The notes: generated by a model from the letters alone, not told the origin. Shown: positions 15,502 through 24,905, numbered from the stretch's first letter. The stretch is 51,299 bases of DNA from Bacillota bacterium (GCA_012838955.1 DUOH01000036.1:1-51299), one strand, 5' to 3'. Numbers and translations are program-made.

Positions 15502-16890
15502 TTAGCCGGTGATATTCCCCGTAACTTTCTTTATCCACCGCCCGGACCTGAGCCGTCTTAGACCCAGCGCGCATTTGACGATCTCTTCCACAATGGCCAG
15601 AGCATAAACTATATAAGCAGGAAGTTTCAGTAGAAACGCCCCTCCGATCGTCAAAGGTACGCCAATGAACCACATGGTGAATCCTTCGGTCAGCAGCGCA
15701 TACCGGGCGTCGCCGCCACCCCGCAGAATTCCGGTGATCAGAATGATATCAAGGACTCTGATGAAGAAGATGGCGGAGACCACATACAGAATGATGCGGG
15801 CATAATGTAGTGCCTGGGCGGAGACGTTGAAGAATCTGAGCATATATGGAGAGGCGAAGGCGAGCAAACACCCGAGTAAAAAACCGATTGCCACCGAGAG
15901 TCTGGTAAACTTCCTGGCATACACCTTTCCCTGTTGAACTTTGCCTGCTCCAATACAATTGCCCACCATGACCGCGGCGGCGTTGGATATGCCGTAGATC
16001 ACCACCATGAAAAGGTTGGAGACTGAATTGACGATCTGGATGGCGGCCACCACTTGCGAACCCATGCGGCCGTATACTGCGGTATATACCATAGCCGCCA
16101 GTCCCCAACAGAGATCGTTGAGGAGCACCGGAAAAATGGTTCGATAGGCTTTTTTAATATAATTGAGATTGACATCAAACAACTCCCGTCTACTGGCGGC
16201 CAGCACTCCCCGTTGTCGGTAGATGGATCCGACCAGGAAGACGGTCTCGATTACTCTGGCGATGACGGTGGCCAGGGCGGCCCCCTCCACTCCCATGGCG
16301 GGCGCGCCGAGCTTTCCGAAGATAAACACGTAGTTGAAGAAGGCGTTGATGAGCAAAGCCGCTGCGCTGATGAGCATCGGCTGAAAAGTGTTGCCGATTG
16401 ATCTGAGAGCAAAACTATACAGAAAGGTGACAGCGGTAAAGAGATAGCCGGCTAGGACAATCCGTAAATATTTGGCGCCCAGAAGAATAACGCTCGTTTC
16501 ATTATTGAAGAGCGCGATGATCTGTTCTGGGAACAAATAGCCAAGGCCCATAAAGAAGAAGGCGACCAGGACAACGGATCCCAGACCGATTCCGACGATA
16601 CGTCTGATATTCCGCGTGTCTTTGGTTCCCCAGAATTGAGCGATAAATACGCTGCAACCGGCGCAGAGTCCGATCAGAAACATGTGGAAAAAGAAGAAAT
16701 ACTGGTTGGCCAGGCCCACGGCGGCAATCTCCGTTTCCCCTAATTTGCCCACCATAACCGTGTCGATGATATTTAAAAAAGAAGCGATAAAATTCTGGAG
16801 AACTATCGGCCAGGCTAAAGCAAATACTCTGTAGTAAAAGCGGTTCTTACCTAAGAACCTTGCTACTGATGCTCCGTTCTTTACAGCCAC
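15502..16890 (-). CDS. MATE family efflux transporter
   Basis: A 462-residue protein with about 12 membrane helices, normal for multidrug and toxic compound extrusion antiporters driven by Na+ or H+. The N-terminal segment ALAWPIVLQNFIASFLNIID followed by TVMVGKLGETEIAAVGLANQ is the characteristic first-helix pair, with internal two-fold repetition near residue 245. The start is GTG at 16890 with GGGAGGAAG upstream on the minus strand. It is divergent from a second, distantly related MATE gene at 17307. The transported compound is unknown. Confidence 0.92.
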   Translation of the reverse strand: MAVKNGASVARFLGKNRFYYRVFALAWPIVLQNFIASFLNIIDTVMVGKLGETEIAAVGLANQYFFFFHMFLIGLCAGCSVFIAQFWGTKDTRNIRRIVGIGLGSVVLVAFFFMGLGYLFPEQIIALFNNETSVILLGAKYLRIVLAGYLFTAVTFLYSFALRSIGNTFQPMLISAAALLINAFFNYVFIFGKLGAPAMGVEGAALATVIARVIETVFLVGSIYRQRGVLAASRRELFDVNLNYIKKAYRTIFPVLLNDLCWGLAAMVYTAVYGRMGSQVVAAIQIVNSVSNLFMVVIYGISNAAAVMVGNCIGAGKVQQGKVYARKFTRLSVAIGFLLGCLLAFASPYMLRFFNVSAQALHYARIILYVVSAIFFIRVLDIILITGILRGGGDARYALLTEGFTMWFIGVPLTIGGAFLLKLPAYIVYALAIVEEIVKCALGLRRLRSGRWIKKVTGNITG

Positions 16891-17306
16891 GTTACTTCCT
16901 CCCGAACTAGTGATGAAGGTTTACTATACTTTCTAATCTGTGCAAAGTAGAATTGGAATATCTCTATCTGCTCAGTGATTATATCATATCTCTACAGAAC
17001 AGCCACACCTCTGCTCTTATTTGTTTATCGAGTTTTACCTCCTGTCTACCGGTACCCCTTCTTTGTAACTATTCGGTTATAAGTTGCTGGATTTGGGAAG
17101 AGTAAGGAAGGGTTTTTCAGAGAAGTCTGGAAGGTTCTCTCCGGTAGTCTTTATGAGCATTTGATATTTGCTCTTTTCGTTATGGCGTTATTTCATAAAT
17201 TATAATTATTTCACTTTATAAAGCCCTTCTTTGATCACCTCTTGAACGGAAAGGGCCATCGCAAACAGCGCTTTTGCTTCGGATACCTAACAAAAGGAGT
17301 TGTCTA
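16891..17306. other. Divergent intergenic region between two MATE genes
   Basis: No gene seen. It is A/T-rich toward both ends, as expected for two outward promoters. A weak hairpin GAGCA (17155-17159) with TGCTC (17169-17173) and four T residues is present. A TATAAT lies near 17200-17205, with no good -35 box. No obvious shared operator was found. Confidence 0.4.
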
Positions 17307-18674
17307 ATGAGCAAGGATCAGCTTTTGGGAAATGAGAAGATTAGCAGATTATTAATAAAACTATCCGTACCCGCTACAGTAAGCATGTTTGTGAATGCCC
17401 TTTATAACTTGGTGGATACGATCTTTATCGGCCGGGGCGTCGGCTATTTAGGCATCGGCGGTTTGACGATCGCTTTTCCCGTACAGATGTTGATTATGGC
17501 GGCCTCGCTGATGATCGGAGTGGGAGCGTCCTCCGTCATCTCCCGGAGCTTAGGGGCGGGAGATCGCGATCGCGCCGGGCGGGCAGCCGGGAACTCCTTC
17601 TTCATCGTCGGTCTACTGGGCGTGGGCATCTGCCTTTTTGGTTTGGCCTTTATCGAGCCCCTGCTGAGAGCCTTCGGAGCGACCGAGGATATACGGCCTT
17701 ATGCCCAGGAGTATCTGGAAGTAATTCTCATCGGCAGTATCTACTTTCCTTTAGTGGTCTCCAGTAACAACCTAATCCGGGCGGAAGGAAAAGCAATGGT
17801 GGCCATGAGTTCAATGCTGATCGGCGCCATCGCCAACATCATCTTGGACTATATATTCATCTTCCCGTTGCAGATGGGAGTCTACGGGGCGGCGTTGGCC
17901 ACTATCCTCTCCCAACTGTTGTCCGCTTTCTATGTTTTGGCCTATTTTCTCAGCGGGCGCAGCGCCATAAAAATACGCCTGCACTACCTTCAACCGGAGT
18001 GGAGAATTTTACGGGAGATCATCGCCGTGGGTTTTGCCTCCTTTGCCCGGAACGCCGCAGGCAGCCTCATCGTAATTATCGTCAATCATCTACTGGTGGC
18101 TTACGGCGGAAGTCTGGCCCTCTCCGTATACGGGGTCCTGCAGCGCGTAATCAGGTTCCTCTTTATGCCACTCTTCGGTATAGTCCAGGGCATGCAACCA
18201 ATTGCCGGCTATAATTACGGCGCGCGGAAGCTGGACAGGGTTAAAAGAGTGGTCAAACTCTCTGTCATCAGCGCTACCGTTTATGCCACAATCACCAGCC
18301 TGTTGGCACAGGCCTTTCCCACTTTTGTCATTGGCCTGTTCGGGAAAGAGCCGGATTTGATCAGAAACGGCGCTTACGCTTTGAGATTTGTCATTGCTGT
18401 AGTGCCTTTGGTCGGCGTGCAAGTGGTTGGAGCGGCTTTATTCCAAGCCGTTGGTAAGGCTGGTCCCTCGCTTTTTTTAACCCTCTCCCGGGAGGTGCTG
18501 TTCTTTATCCCGTTCGTCTTGATCCTGCCGGGTTTCTTCGGACTGACCGGAATCTGGCTCTCTTTCCCGTTGGCTGATTTTTTCGCCATTCTTGTCACGG
18601 CAGTGCTTCTATACAGGGAGATGAGGAGGATGGGGCCACAGGAAGCGGGTAGGACATCAGAGAGCTTTTTGTAA
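17307..18674 (+). CDS. MATE family efflux transporter
   Basis: A 455-residue, 12-helix MATE exporter. The N-terminus KISRLLIKLSVPATVSMFVN followed by ALYNLVDTIFIGRGVGYLGI resembles the MepA/DinF-like group, whereas the divergent neighbour is closer to the NorM-like group. PIAGYNYGARK near the start of the second half is a family hallmark. The start is ATG 17307, with AAAAGGAG 7 nt upstream; an earlier in-frame start at 17274 lacks a site. The substrate is unknown. Confidence 0.92.
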   Translation: MSKDQLLGNEKISRLLIKLSVPATVSMFVNALYNLVDTIFIGRGVGYLGIGGLTIAFPVQMLIMAASLMIGVGASSVISRSLGAGDRDRAGRAAGNSFFIVGLLGVGICLFGLAFIEPLLRAFGATEDIRPYAQEYLEVILIGSIYFPLVVSSNNLIRAEGKAMVAMSSMLIGAIANIILDYIFIFPLQMGVYGAALATILSQLLSAFYVLAYFLSGRSAIKIRLHYLQPEWRILREIIAVGFASFARNAAGSLIVIIVNHLLVAYGGSLALSVYGVLQRVIRFLFMPLFGIVQGMQPIAGYNYGARKLDRVKRVVKLSVISATVYATITSLLAQAFPTFVIGLFGKEPDLIRNGAYALRFVIAVVPLVGVQVVGAALFQAVGKAGPSLFLTLSREVLFFIPFVLILPGFFGLTGIWLSFPLADFFAILVTAVLLYREMRRMGPQEAGRTSESFL

Positions 18675-18758
18675 GGGTTGGCCCGCTAAGGGTTTTTGTA
18701 AAATACGGGTGGGAATCTCTATCAAATACGGGTTTTGCGTCTGCAGGCAGCGGTCCGC

Positions 18759-19670
18759 TTATCCGACCAGTAGGAGAAAGAGAGGAAGGGTAAACAGGGA
18801 CAAGACTGTGGAGAAGAAGATAATCCTGGAGGCAAAGAGGGCATCTCCATTATGTTTCTCCGCGAAGATGGCAGTGAGGGAAGCGGCTGGCGCGGCGGCG
18901 CAGAGCACACAGACACCTTGTAAAATCGGGGTCAGATTGTACAGGCTGGTGATTAGCAAGGTCAGCCCGGGGATGACCACCAAACGGATGAAGGTTCCAT
19001 AATACAGGGCAGATCCGGAAAACAGATCTCTAATCCCGACTCCGGCCAGGAGCGAGCCGATCACCAGCATGGAGAGGGGGGTGGTCATTCCACCGACCAG
19101 CTCCAGCGCGGAGTAGACCGGGCTGGGAATCTTAATGGACAGCGCAAAAGTAGCCAGGCCCAGAACAACCCCGATAATATTCGGATTGAGCAGGTCTCTT
19201 CCCCAACTCTTCTGCCTTTGCTTTCCTGTGAAGATCACCACCCCGACCGTCCAGAGCAGTAGATTAAAGACTGTAAGATAGATCGAGCCATAGAAGACGC
19301 CGATTCTGCCGTAGATTGCCTGTAAGAGCGGGAGGCCCATGAAGCCGCAGTTGGAGAAGACCGTAATAAACCGGAGGATGGTGCGACTGGGTTTTGGATA
19401 CATGTTATAGATGACCAGCCCCAGCAGTAAGGAGAAGAGATGAATAAACAAACTGAAGACGAAGACTTTTCCTGCTGAGCGTAGCATATCACTGGTGTAG
19501 GTGAACTGAAAAGAGGTAAAGACCATCAGGGGAGAGGTGATATTGATCAGCACATCCGACAATCCTTTGGTCACTTCAGGAGTAATTGTTCTTTTTTTCC
19601 GGGCCAGAAAGCCAATGAACATCATGACTGCGAAGATTAATACTTGAGTTGTGATGATCTTGTTATCCAT
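18759..19670 (-). CDS. AEC family transporter (auxin efflux carrier-like)
   Basis: A 303-residue protein with about 10 hydrophobic segments, the normal size for bacterial AEC carriers, which move small carboxylates such as malate or malonate. The N-terminus FAVMMFIGFLARKKRTITPE and the internal STVFSNCGFMGLPLLQAIYG-like segment (RFITVFSNCGFMGLPLL) are classic family signatures. The minus-strand GAGGAGGACC site precedes the ATG at 19670. It converges with the MATE gene. Confidence 0.85.
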   Translation of the reverse strand: MDNKIITTQVLIFAVMMFIGFLARKKRTITPEVTKGLSDVLINITSPLMVFTSFQFTYTSDMLRSAGKVFVFSLFIHLFSLLLGLVIYNMYPKPSRTILRFITVFSNCGFMGLPLLQAIYGRIGVFYGSIYLTVFNLLLWTVGVVIFTGKQRQKSWGRDLLNPNIIGVVLGLATFALSIKIPSPVYSALELVGGMTTPLSMLVIGSLLAGVGIRDLFSGSALYYGTFIRLVVIPGLTLLITSLYNLTPILQGVCVLCAAAPAASLTAIFAEKHNGDALFASRIIFFSTVLSLFTLPLFLLLVG

Positions 19671-19933
19671 GAATGGTCCTCCTCTGTGCGCAGTGAATTA
19701 AAAAATCCGTTGGCGCCGAGTGGCACGAACCGGATTGTTGACACTGAATAGATGTTGAAGATCTGATTGGGATTTTTTGCACATCATGCAGATCAATTGT
19801 ACCATACTAAACCGGAGAGATTTGTTAAAAATGGATGTTACAATTCTAACCTGGCAAGCAGAGAGCAATTGGGATGAATATCGTTTTTTTGATGAAGTAA
19901 ATTCTCTTCTGGGTAACGGATTATGGAAGCAAT

Positions 19934-19960
19934 AGCGCTGTTTGCGATGGCGCTTTTTTA
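19934..19960 (+). terminator. Candidate terminator
   Basis: AGCGC (19934-19938) and GCGCT (19950-19954) pair across an 11-nt loop, and the T run continues TTTTTT to about 19959. Any plus-strand transcript entering this gap would stop here. The stem is short. Confidence 0.5.
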
Positions 19961-19977
19961 GTTTCAAGTCTTTAATT

Positions 19978-20050
19978 AAAGACCGCCTCAGTAGCCAGGT
20001 CGCATGGATTAGTCATTTTTGAAGGTAATACCTTCAAAATGGCGGTTTTT
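19978..20050 (+). ncRNA. Candidate structured RNA or compound terminator
   Basis: AAAGACCGCC (19978-19987) pairs with GGCGGTTTTT (20041-20050) over 10 bp with one G-T pair. Inside, TTTTGAAGGT (20017-20026) pairs perfectly with ACCTTCAAAA (20030-20039) around a 3-nt loop. It resembles a terminator or small RNA 3' end. It ends 4 nt before the -35 box of the TetR promoter. No known riboswitch core is recognised. Confidence 0.35.
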
Positions 20051-20054
20051 GCTC

Positions 20055-20083
20055 TTGACATCTGGAAAGCCATATTTTACAAT
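20055..20083 (+). promoter_or_regulatory. Consensus promoter of the TetR/ABC operon
   Basis: TTGACA at 20055-20060 and TACAAT at 20078-20083 are separated by 17 nt. It lies about 90 nt before the TetR start codon, and the operator palindrome begins 10 nt after the -10 box. Confidence 0.8.
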
Positions 20084-20093
20084 ATGACTAGAG

Positions 20094-20121
20094 ATTCATA
20101 TGAATGTGAATTCACATTCAT
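20094..20121 (+). promoter_or_regulatory. TetR operator: overlapping palindromes
   Basis: A perfect 22-bp palindrome spans 20100-20121 (half-site ATGAATGTGAA). It overlaps a 12-bp palindrome ATTCATATGAAT at 20094-20105. Position over the transcription start implies autorepression by the TetR protein encoded just downstream, and so control of the whole ABC/LolA-like/barrel operon if co-transcribed. Confidence 0.75.
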
Positions 20122-20173
20122 CACACGCGCATATATATTTTAGATTCCGAATTGCAGAGAACGGAGGGGTTTA

Positions 20174-20788
20174 ATGCCAAAGGATACTTTCTTTAATTTG
20201 CCCGAGGAGAAGCGGGAGCGGATTATTGAGGCGGCCATTGACGAGTTTGCCACGCACCCTTTTCACCAGGCGCGGGTGACAGCCATCGCCGAGGAGGCGG
20301 GGATCGCGAAGGGCAGTTTTTACCAGTATTTTGAGGATAAGAAGGACCTTTTCAAATACTTGATGGAGCAGATCGTGAGGAAAAAAATGTCCTACATCAA
20401 CCGTGATCTAATAGAAGGTAAAGGAAAATATGGTTTCTTCCAACTCTTACGCGAAGTTTATCTGAGCGGTATCCGGTTTGCCAAGGATAATCCGCGTTTG
20501 GTGCCGATCGGAATTATGCTGATCTCCGATAAGGAATTGTATGGGGAGATCTTCGGGGAGCACGAAGACAAGAGTGTCGATTTTTTCCAGCAGTTGTTGG
20601 AATACGGGAAAGAGCAGGGCGCCGTTTATCCGAAGATCGATTCTGTCCTGGCCGCCAAGATGTTGGCGGGGATGAGTTATACTTTGGTGGACTATGTCTA
20701 TGCCGACGGGAAGTTAGACTTTAATGATATGGAGATCATCGATCAAATGCTCTATATAATCGAAAACGGGATTAAGCAGAAAGAGTGA
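20174..20788 (+). CDS. TetR/AcrR family transcriptional regulator
   Basis: A 204-residue regulator. The N-terminal helix-turn-helix is KRERIIEAAIDEFATHPFHQ followed by ARVTAIAEEAGIAKGSFYQY and FEDKKDLF (residues ~12-58). The rest is the all-helical ligand domain, with the form often seen in regulators of lipid or efflux genes (TetR_C-type ending VDYVYADGKLDFNDMEII). ACGGAGG precedes the ATG. It starts a probable operon with the ABC genes 94 nt later. The ligand is unknown; a lipid or envelope stress signal is plausible by context. Confidence 0.9.
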   Translation: MPKDTFFNLPEEKRERIIEAAIDEFATHPFHQARVTAIAEEAGIAKGSFYQYFEDKKDLFKYLMEQIVRKKMSYINRDLIEGKGKYGFFQLLREVYLSGIRFAKDNPRLVPIGIMLISDKELYGEIFGEHEDKSVDFFQQLLEYGKEQGAVYPKIDSVLAAKMLAGMSYTLVDYVYADGKLDFNDMEIIDQMLYIIENGIKQKE

Positions 20789-20882
20789 CTTCTCGTAGGT
20801 CATGCAAATCCTCGTGCGTGGGTAATTTTACCACCCGAAGAAATTGCGAGCGCCCAGCGAAGAGCTAAGGAGGTTATGAAAG

Positions 20883-21590
20883 ATGGCTTTACTAGAAATG
20901 CAGGGAGTCAAGAAAATCTATGAGCAGGGAAAGATCGAGGTTCCGGCTTTACGCGGGATCGATTTAACGGTGGAGCAGGGGGAGTTCACCACGGTCTTTG
21001 GTCCCTCCGGCTCCGGGAAGACCACCCTCCTGAATATGATTGGTTGCCTGGATAAGCCCACTGCCGGACGGATTGTCTTCGACGGACAAGAGCTGGGCGA
21101 GTTGGACAAAAAAGGCTTGGCGATGCTCAGAAGGCATCATGTGGGATTTATTTTTCAAAGCTATAACCTGATTCCGGTCTTGACCGCCTATGAGAATGTG
21201 GAGTTCGCCCTCAGGTTGCTCAATCGGTATGACCAAAAAGAAGTCAAGGCGCGGGTGCTGAGGATCTTGGCTGCTGTGGGCTTGGCGGGCTTGGAAGATC
21301 GGCGACCCAATGAGCTGTCGGGCGGACAAAAGCAGCGGGTGGCCATCGCCCGGGCCCTGGTTAAAGAGCCAAAATTGGTCCTGGCTGACGAGCCCTCCGC
21401 TAATCTGGACTCCAAGACCAGTGAAGAAGTGCTCCAGGTGATGCTCAAAATGAATCAGGAGCTTGGCACCACCTTCATCTTTTCCACCCATGATCCCCTG
21501 GTCATGAAATACGCCCACCGGCTCATTGAGATCCGTGACGGTCTCATCGCGAAGGACCAAAGGAGGGAGCAGGATGCTGTTCTTAACTAG
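20883..21590 (+). CDS. ABC transporter ATP-binding protein (LolD/MacB type)
   Basis: A 235-residue ATPase of the LolD/MacB/FtsE class. Walker A is GPSGSGKT at residues 40-47, the Q-loop is FQSYNLIP near 91-98, the signature LSGGQ at 145-149, Walker B LVLADE at 165-170, and the switch His is in STHD. It should power the two FtsX-like permeases encoded next, whose first gene overlaps this one by 17 nt. Such mechanotransmission pumps do not move substrate through a pore but extract it from the membrane. AAGGAGG precedes ATG 20883. Confidence 0.92.
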   Translation: MALLEMQGVKKIYEQGKIEVPALRGIDLTVEQGEFTTVFGPSGSGKTTLLNMIGCLDKPTAGRIVFDGQELGELDKKGLAMLRRHHVGFIFQSYNLIPVLTAYENVEFALRLLNRYDQKEVKARVLRILAAVGLAGLEDRRPNELSGGQKQRVAIARALVKEPKLVLADEPSANLDSKTSEEVLQVMLKMNQELGTTFIFSTHDPLVMKYAHRLIEIRDGLIAKDQRREQDAVLN

Positions 21591-22818
21591 ACTGGCCTTT
21601 AAGAATTTGGCCCGGCATAAAAACCGGACTTTGATTACTTCGATCATTATTGCCTTTGCCATCTTCTTTTATATCCTCATGGATTCCCTGGTCGGGGGGA
21701 TGACGGAGATGTCCTATAGTACGCTCATCAACTATGAAATCGGCCACCTGCAAGTGGCGGATCGGCAGTATTGGGCGGAAGAGGAAAAATTAAAGCTGGA
21801 AAACTTATTTACAGTTGATGAGCAGATGATGAAGTCCATCCAGAGCATCCCCGGGTATATAGGCAGCTCACCGGAGTTGGCTTTTTCAGCCCGCCTGAAT
21901 AATGGCAGTGATGAACTGCCGGTCATCGGAAAGGGTGTGCGCTTGGAGGATTTTCAAACGGTCTTTGCTCTGGCAGACCAGTTTGTGGAAGGCTCTTTCT
22001 TCACTCCAGGGGAAGAACAGGCCGTCCTTGGAAAGAGACTGGCTGAGTTGATGGAGTTGGAGGTGGGCGACTACCTCATCCTGGTGGTCAAAGATAAAAA
22101 TGAAACCTTCAATACCATAGAAGCGCAGATTAGTGGTTTGGCGCATACCAGTAATCCAAATGTCAACCAGAATATCGTCTATCTCCCCCTGGACTTGGCA
22201 CAGCAAACTCTGAATGTCGGGGAGCAAGTGAGCAAGGTTGTTATCCGGATGGAGAAAGCGCATACGGCGTCAAGAGTAGCTGCCGAGCTGGAGAAGAAGT
22301 TGAGCGCCGGAGGAGACGCGCGGCTAGGGGTCTATCCCTGGAATGAACTGGAGGCCGTCTCCTTTGTGGAGGCGCAGAAAATTGAGAACCAAGTGATTTT
22401 GGCGATTATCCTCTCCATTGCCGCCATTGCCATCATCAACACAGTCATCTTGGCTGCCTTGGAGAGAAGAGAAGAGATCGGGATGATGAAGGCCATGGGC
22501 TTGCGCAACAGCGAGGTTGTGTATGTCTTTGTCCTGGAATCCACCGGCATTGGGGTCTTGGGCGGAATCATCGGTGTGCTCATGGGGGTCGGCGGTGTCT
22601 GGTTGATGAACACCTATGGTATAGACTTTGAACGCTTATACGGTATGGATCTGGCCTCATTCGGCATGCCGGTCATCGGTAAAGTTTACGGAGTCTGGAA
22701 TCCTTTCTCCTTTGCCAAAGTCGTGGCCTTCGGAATTATCGTCTCTTTTATCTCCAGCGTCTTCCCGGCGTATTGGGCGGCGGATAAAGACCCGGTGCAG
22801 ACGATTTATCATCGCTAG
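21574..22818 (+). CDS. ABC transporter permease (FtsX/LolC/MacB fold)
   Basis: A 414-residue permease with one N-terminal membrane helix (about residues 18-42), a large extracytoplasmic domain (about 43-270, MacB_PCD type) and three C-terminal helices (FtsX domain, about 275-405, with the typical ERREEIGMMKAMGLRNSEV coupling stretch). That topology is shared by LolC/LolE. The start is ATG 21574 with AGGAGGGAG upstream; it overlaps the ATPase gene. Partner of the next gene, with which it likely forms a LolCE-like heterodimer. Confidence 0.9.
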   Translation: MLFLTRLAFKNLARHKNRTLITSIIIAFAIFFYILMDSLVGGMTEMSYSTLINYEIGHLQVADRQYWAEEEKLKLENLFTVDEQMMKSIQSIPGYIGSSPELAFSARLNNGSDELPVIGKGVRLEDFQTVFALADQFVEGSFFTPGEEQAVLGKRLAELMELEVGDYLILVVKDKNETFNTIEAQISGLAHTSNPNVNQNIVYLPLDLAQQTLNVGEQVSKVVIRMEKAHTASRVAAELEKKLSAGGDARLGVYPWNELEAVSFVEAQKIENQVILAIILSIAAIAIINTVILAALERREEIGMMKAMGLRNSEVVYVFVLESTGIGVLGGIIGVLMGVGGVWLMNTYGIDFERLYGMDLASFGMPVIGKVYGVWNPFSFAKVVAFGIIVSFISSVFPAYWAADKDPVQTIYHR

Positions 22819-22834
22819 GGGGGTGTGACGGAAG

Positions 22835-24085
22835 ATGTTATTCCTTACTAAACTGGTTTTTAAGAATCTGTTCCGCAGCAAATCAAGGACGATTGTTTCC
22901 GTGATCGCCATCGCCTTTGCCGTCATGGTCGTGGTTTTTGCCAAGGGATTAATTGATGGGATGATTGAGTCCATCACCGCTGACCATATCTACTATAACT
23001 CCGGCCATATCAAAGTGGTTGACGGGGAGTATCAGAAGCGGGAACGCTTGTTGACTTTGGCTTATCCAGTGGATGGTCTGGCCGGGCAGGGACTTGAGGA
23101 GATGATCTCCTCCCTCCGGAATGTGGAAGGGGTGGAGATGGTTATTCCCAGGCTGAAATTTGGCGCTATGGTCAGTACGGAAGAGGAATTAGTCGCCATG
23201 AGCGGCTGGGGGATTAATCCCGATCAGGAGTTGGCCTTTACCGATATTGAGGATTTGCTGGTAGAGGGAAGGATGGTCACTCCCGGACGGCAGGAAGTGG
23301 TGATGGGTTCCAAACTCCTGGCGAAGCTCGACCGCAGGGTGGGGGATGAGGTAACCATCCTCTTCAATACGGCCTTCGATTCCCTGCGGGGCGTCACCTT
23401 CCGGATCGTCGGACGCCTGGAAACCGGCTTGAAGATCCTGAACGAGCTGGCCTTCTATTTACCTTTGGACCAAGCGCAGCAACTTCTATATATGGATGAT
23501 CAAGTGACCGAATTGTTACTGGTTACCTCTGACAAAAAGCTGGTACCCCAGGTTTTGTCGCGAGTGCAGGCGCTTTTGGCGGAGAGTGACGACCGCTACC
23601 AGGCCTTTGGCTATCGGGAGACCAGTGATTTGATTCCTTTGATGGATTTGTCCGCGGCCATCTTTAATTCCATCTATATTTTTCTGGTTTTGTTATCCTG
23701 TATTGTGGTGATTAATACGATGCTCATGATCGTAAAGGACCGGACGAAAGAGATCGGGATGATGTCCGCCATCGGCTTGGAAAGTAAGAATATTATGCGC
23801 CTTTTTATCTTGGAAGGCGCAGTGATGGGAGTGGCGGGTAGTCTCTGCGGCGCTGCTTTAGGGCATCTGCTCAACATTTACCTGTCCAAAGTCGGTTTTG
23901 ATTATGGCGAGGCTCTGTCCGGGATGAGTTCGGAGGTAATCTTCGACACCATGCTCTATCCGGTCTCTTCACTGAGAAATACCATCTTCGCTTTTGTGCT
24001 GGGCACAGTCGTAGTGACGATCGCTTGTCTCATCCCGGCCCGGCGGGCGGCCCGGCTCGAGCCTACCGAGGCCATGCGGGAATAA
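22835..24085 (+). CDS. ABC transporter permease (FtsX/LolC/MacB fold), second subunit
   Basis: A 416-residue paralogue of the preceding permease with the same 1+3 helix topology and the coupling stretch KDRTKEIGMMSAIGLESKNI. The N-terminal MLFLTKLVFKNLFRSKSRT closely matches the first permease's [19 protein letters not shown], so the two arose by duplication. Two different permeases plus one ATPase is the LolCDE arrangement rather than the MacB homodimer. It starts 17 nt after the first permease, after GGGGGGTG. Confidence 0.9.
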   Translation: MLFLTKLVFKNLFRSKSRTIVSVIAIAFAVMVVVFAKGLIDGMIESITADHIYYNSGHIKVVDGEYQKRERLLTLAYPVDGLAGQGLEEMISSLRNVEGVEMVIPRLKFGAMVSTEEELVAMSGWGINPDQELAFTDIEDLLVEGRMVTPGRQEVVMGSKLLAKLDRRVGDEVTILFNTAFDSLRGVTFRIVGRLETGLKILNELAFYLPLDQAQQLLYMDDQVTELLLVTSDKKLVPQVLSRVQALLAESDDRYQAFGYRETSDLIPLMDLSAAIFNSIYIFLVLLSCIVVINTMLMIVKDRTKEIGMMSAIGLESKNIMRLFILEGAVMGVAGSLCGAALGHLLNIYLSKVGFDYGEALSGMSSEVIFDTMLYPVSSLRNTIFAFVLGTVVVTIACLIPARRAARLEPTEAMRE

Positions 24086-24155
24086 GACCATATTGGGCAG
24101 CCAACAAAGGATGGCCTCAGGTTCACGTCTGAAATTTTATGAAGGGAGTCGGCAC

Positions 24156-24905
24156 ATGATGAAAAAACACCTGTTTTTCTTGGTTGTTTCTGCTTTAGTC
24201 ATCTCGAACTGTGCTGCTTTGGCGCTGGGCGCGCTAACAGCGGAAGAGATCATCAAGCGGCGGGATGATAATGAACATTTCGACACCGCACAGGTAGAGG
24301 CGGAGATGATTATTATCAACAGGAACCGGCGGATCATAAAGACCATGACCACTTACGCCCAGGGAGATAACGGTTTGGTCATCTTCAGCAACCCCCGGGA
24401 TCGAGGCACGAAATTCCTCAAACGTGGAGACGATCTGTGGATGTTCTTTCCGGATGCCGAGGATCTGGTGAAGATCTCCGGGCATATGCTGAATCAAGGG
24501 ATCATGGGCAGTGACTTTTCCTACCAGGATGTGATGGAATCCGACAAGCTGACTGATTTGTACCGGTTTGAACTGATCGGAGAGGAAGAGGTGGAAGGTC
24601 GTCCCTGTTATGTACTGGAAGGGATCGCCAGGGAAGAAAAGAAAGTCTCGTATTACCGGCGGAAATCTTGGATTGACAAAGAAAGGTTCGTCGGTCTCAA
24701 AGAAGAGCTCTACGCCAGGAGCGGACGGTTGTTGAAAGTGATGTACGCCCCAAAAGTGCAGAAGATCGAGGGCCGCTGGTATCCAATGACAGTAGTGATG
24801 GAGGATAAGCTGAGGAAGAACACACGGACAGAGTTTATTGTCAAAGCCATCGAATTTGACCCGCAGATCCCGGCCGGCGCCTTCACCCTGGAGAATTTGA
24901 AGTAG
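24156..24905 (+). CDS. Outer membrane lipoprotein-sorting protein (LolA-like)
   Basis: A 249-residue secreted protein. The signal peptide covers about residues 1-27 (MMKKHLFFLVVSALVIS then CAALALGAL), with likely cleavage near LGA or ALG. The mature domain matches the LolA-like outer membrane lipoprotein-sorting family: the segment FLKRGDDLWMFFPDAEDLVK followed by GIMGSDFSYQDV is characteristic. It should carry a lipid or lipoprotein across the periplasm. The start is ATG 24156 with GAAGGGAG upstream. It follows LolCE-like permeases and precedes a beta-barrel gene; its paralogue is at 31671. Confidence 0.85.
   Translation: MMKKHLFFLVVSALVISNCAALALGALTAEEIIKRRDDNEHFDTAQVEAEMIIINRNRRIIKTMTTYAQGDNGLVIFSNPRDRGTKFLKRGDDLWMFFPDAEDLVKISGHMLNQGIMGSDFSYQDVMESDKLTDLYRFELIGEEEVEGRPCYVLEGIAREEKKVSYYRRKSWIDKERFVGLKEELYARSGRLLKVMYAPKVQKIEGRWYPMTVVMEDKLRKNTRTEFIVKAIEFDPQIPAGAFTLENLK

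Larger units (their letters stand above)
19671..20173. other. Intergenic region with stacked inverted repeats before the TetR gene
   Basis: No gene is supported; a minus-strand frame at 19698-19967 has no start site. Structures seen: AGCGC/GCGCT hairpin with six T residues (19934-19960), a perfect 16-bp palindrome (19968-19983), a 10-bp outer stem (19978-19987 with 20041-20050) enclosing a 10-bp hairpin (20017-20026 with 20030-20039), then the TetR promoter and operator at 20055-20121. Confidence 0.6.

Noticed and set aside
19698-19967. 89-residue minus-strand frame in the AEC-TetR gap
   Set aside because: No ribosome binding site, unusual composition, and it runs through a terminator-like hairpin.
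20964-21662. 232-residue minus-strand frame opposite the ABC ATPase
   Set aside because: It is antisense to a gene with all ATPase motifs and has no credible start; it is a shadow frame.
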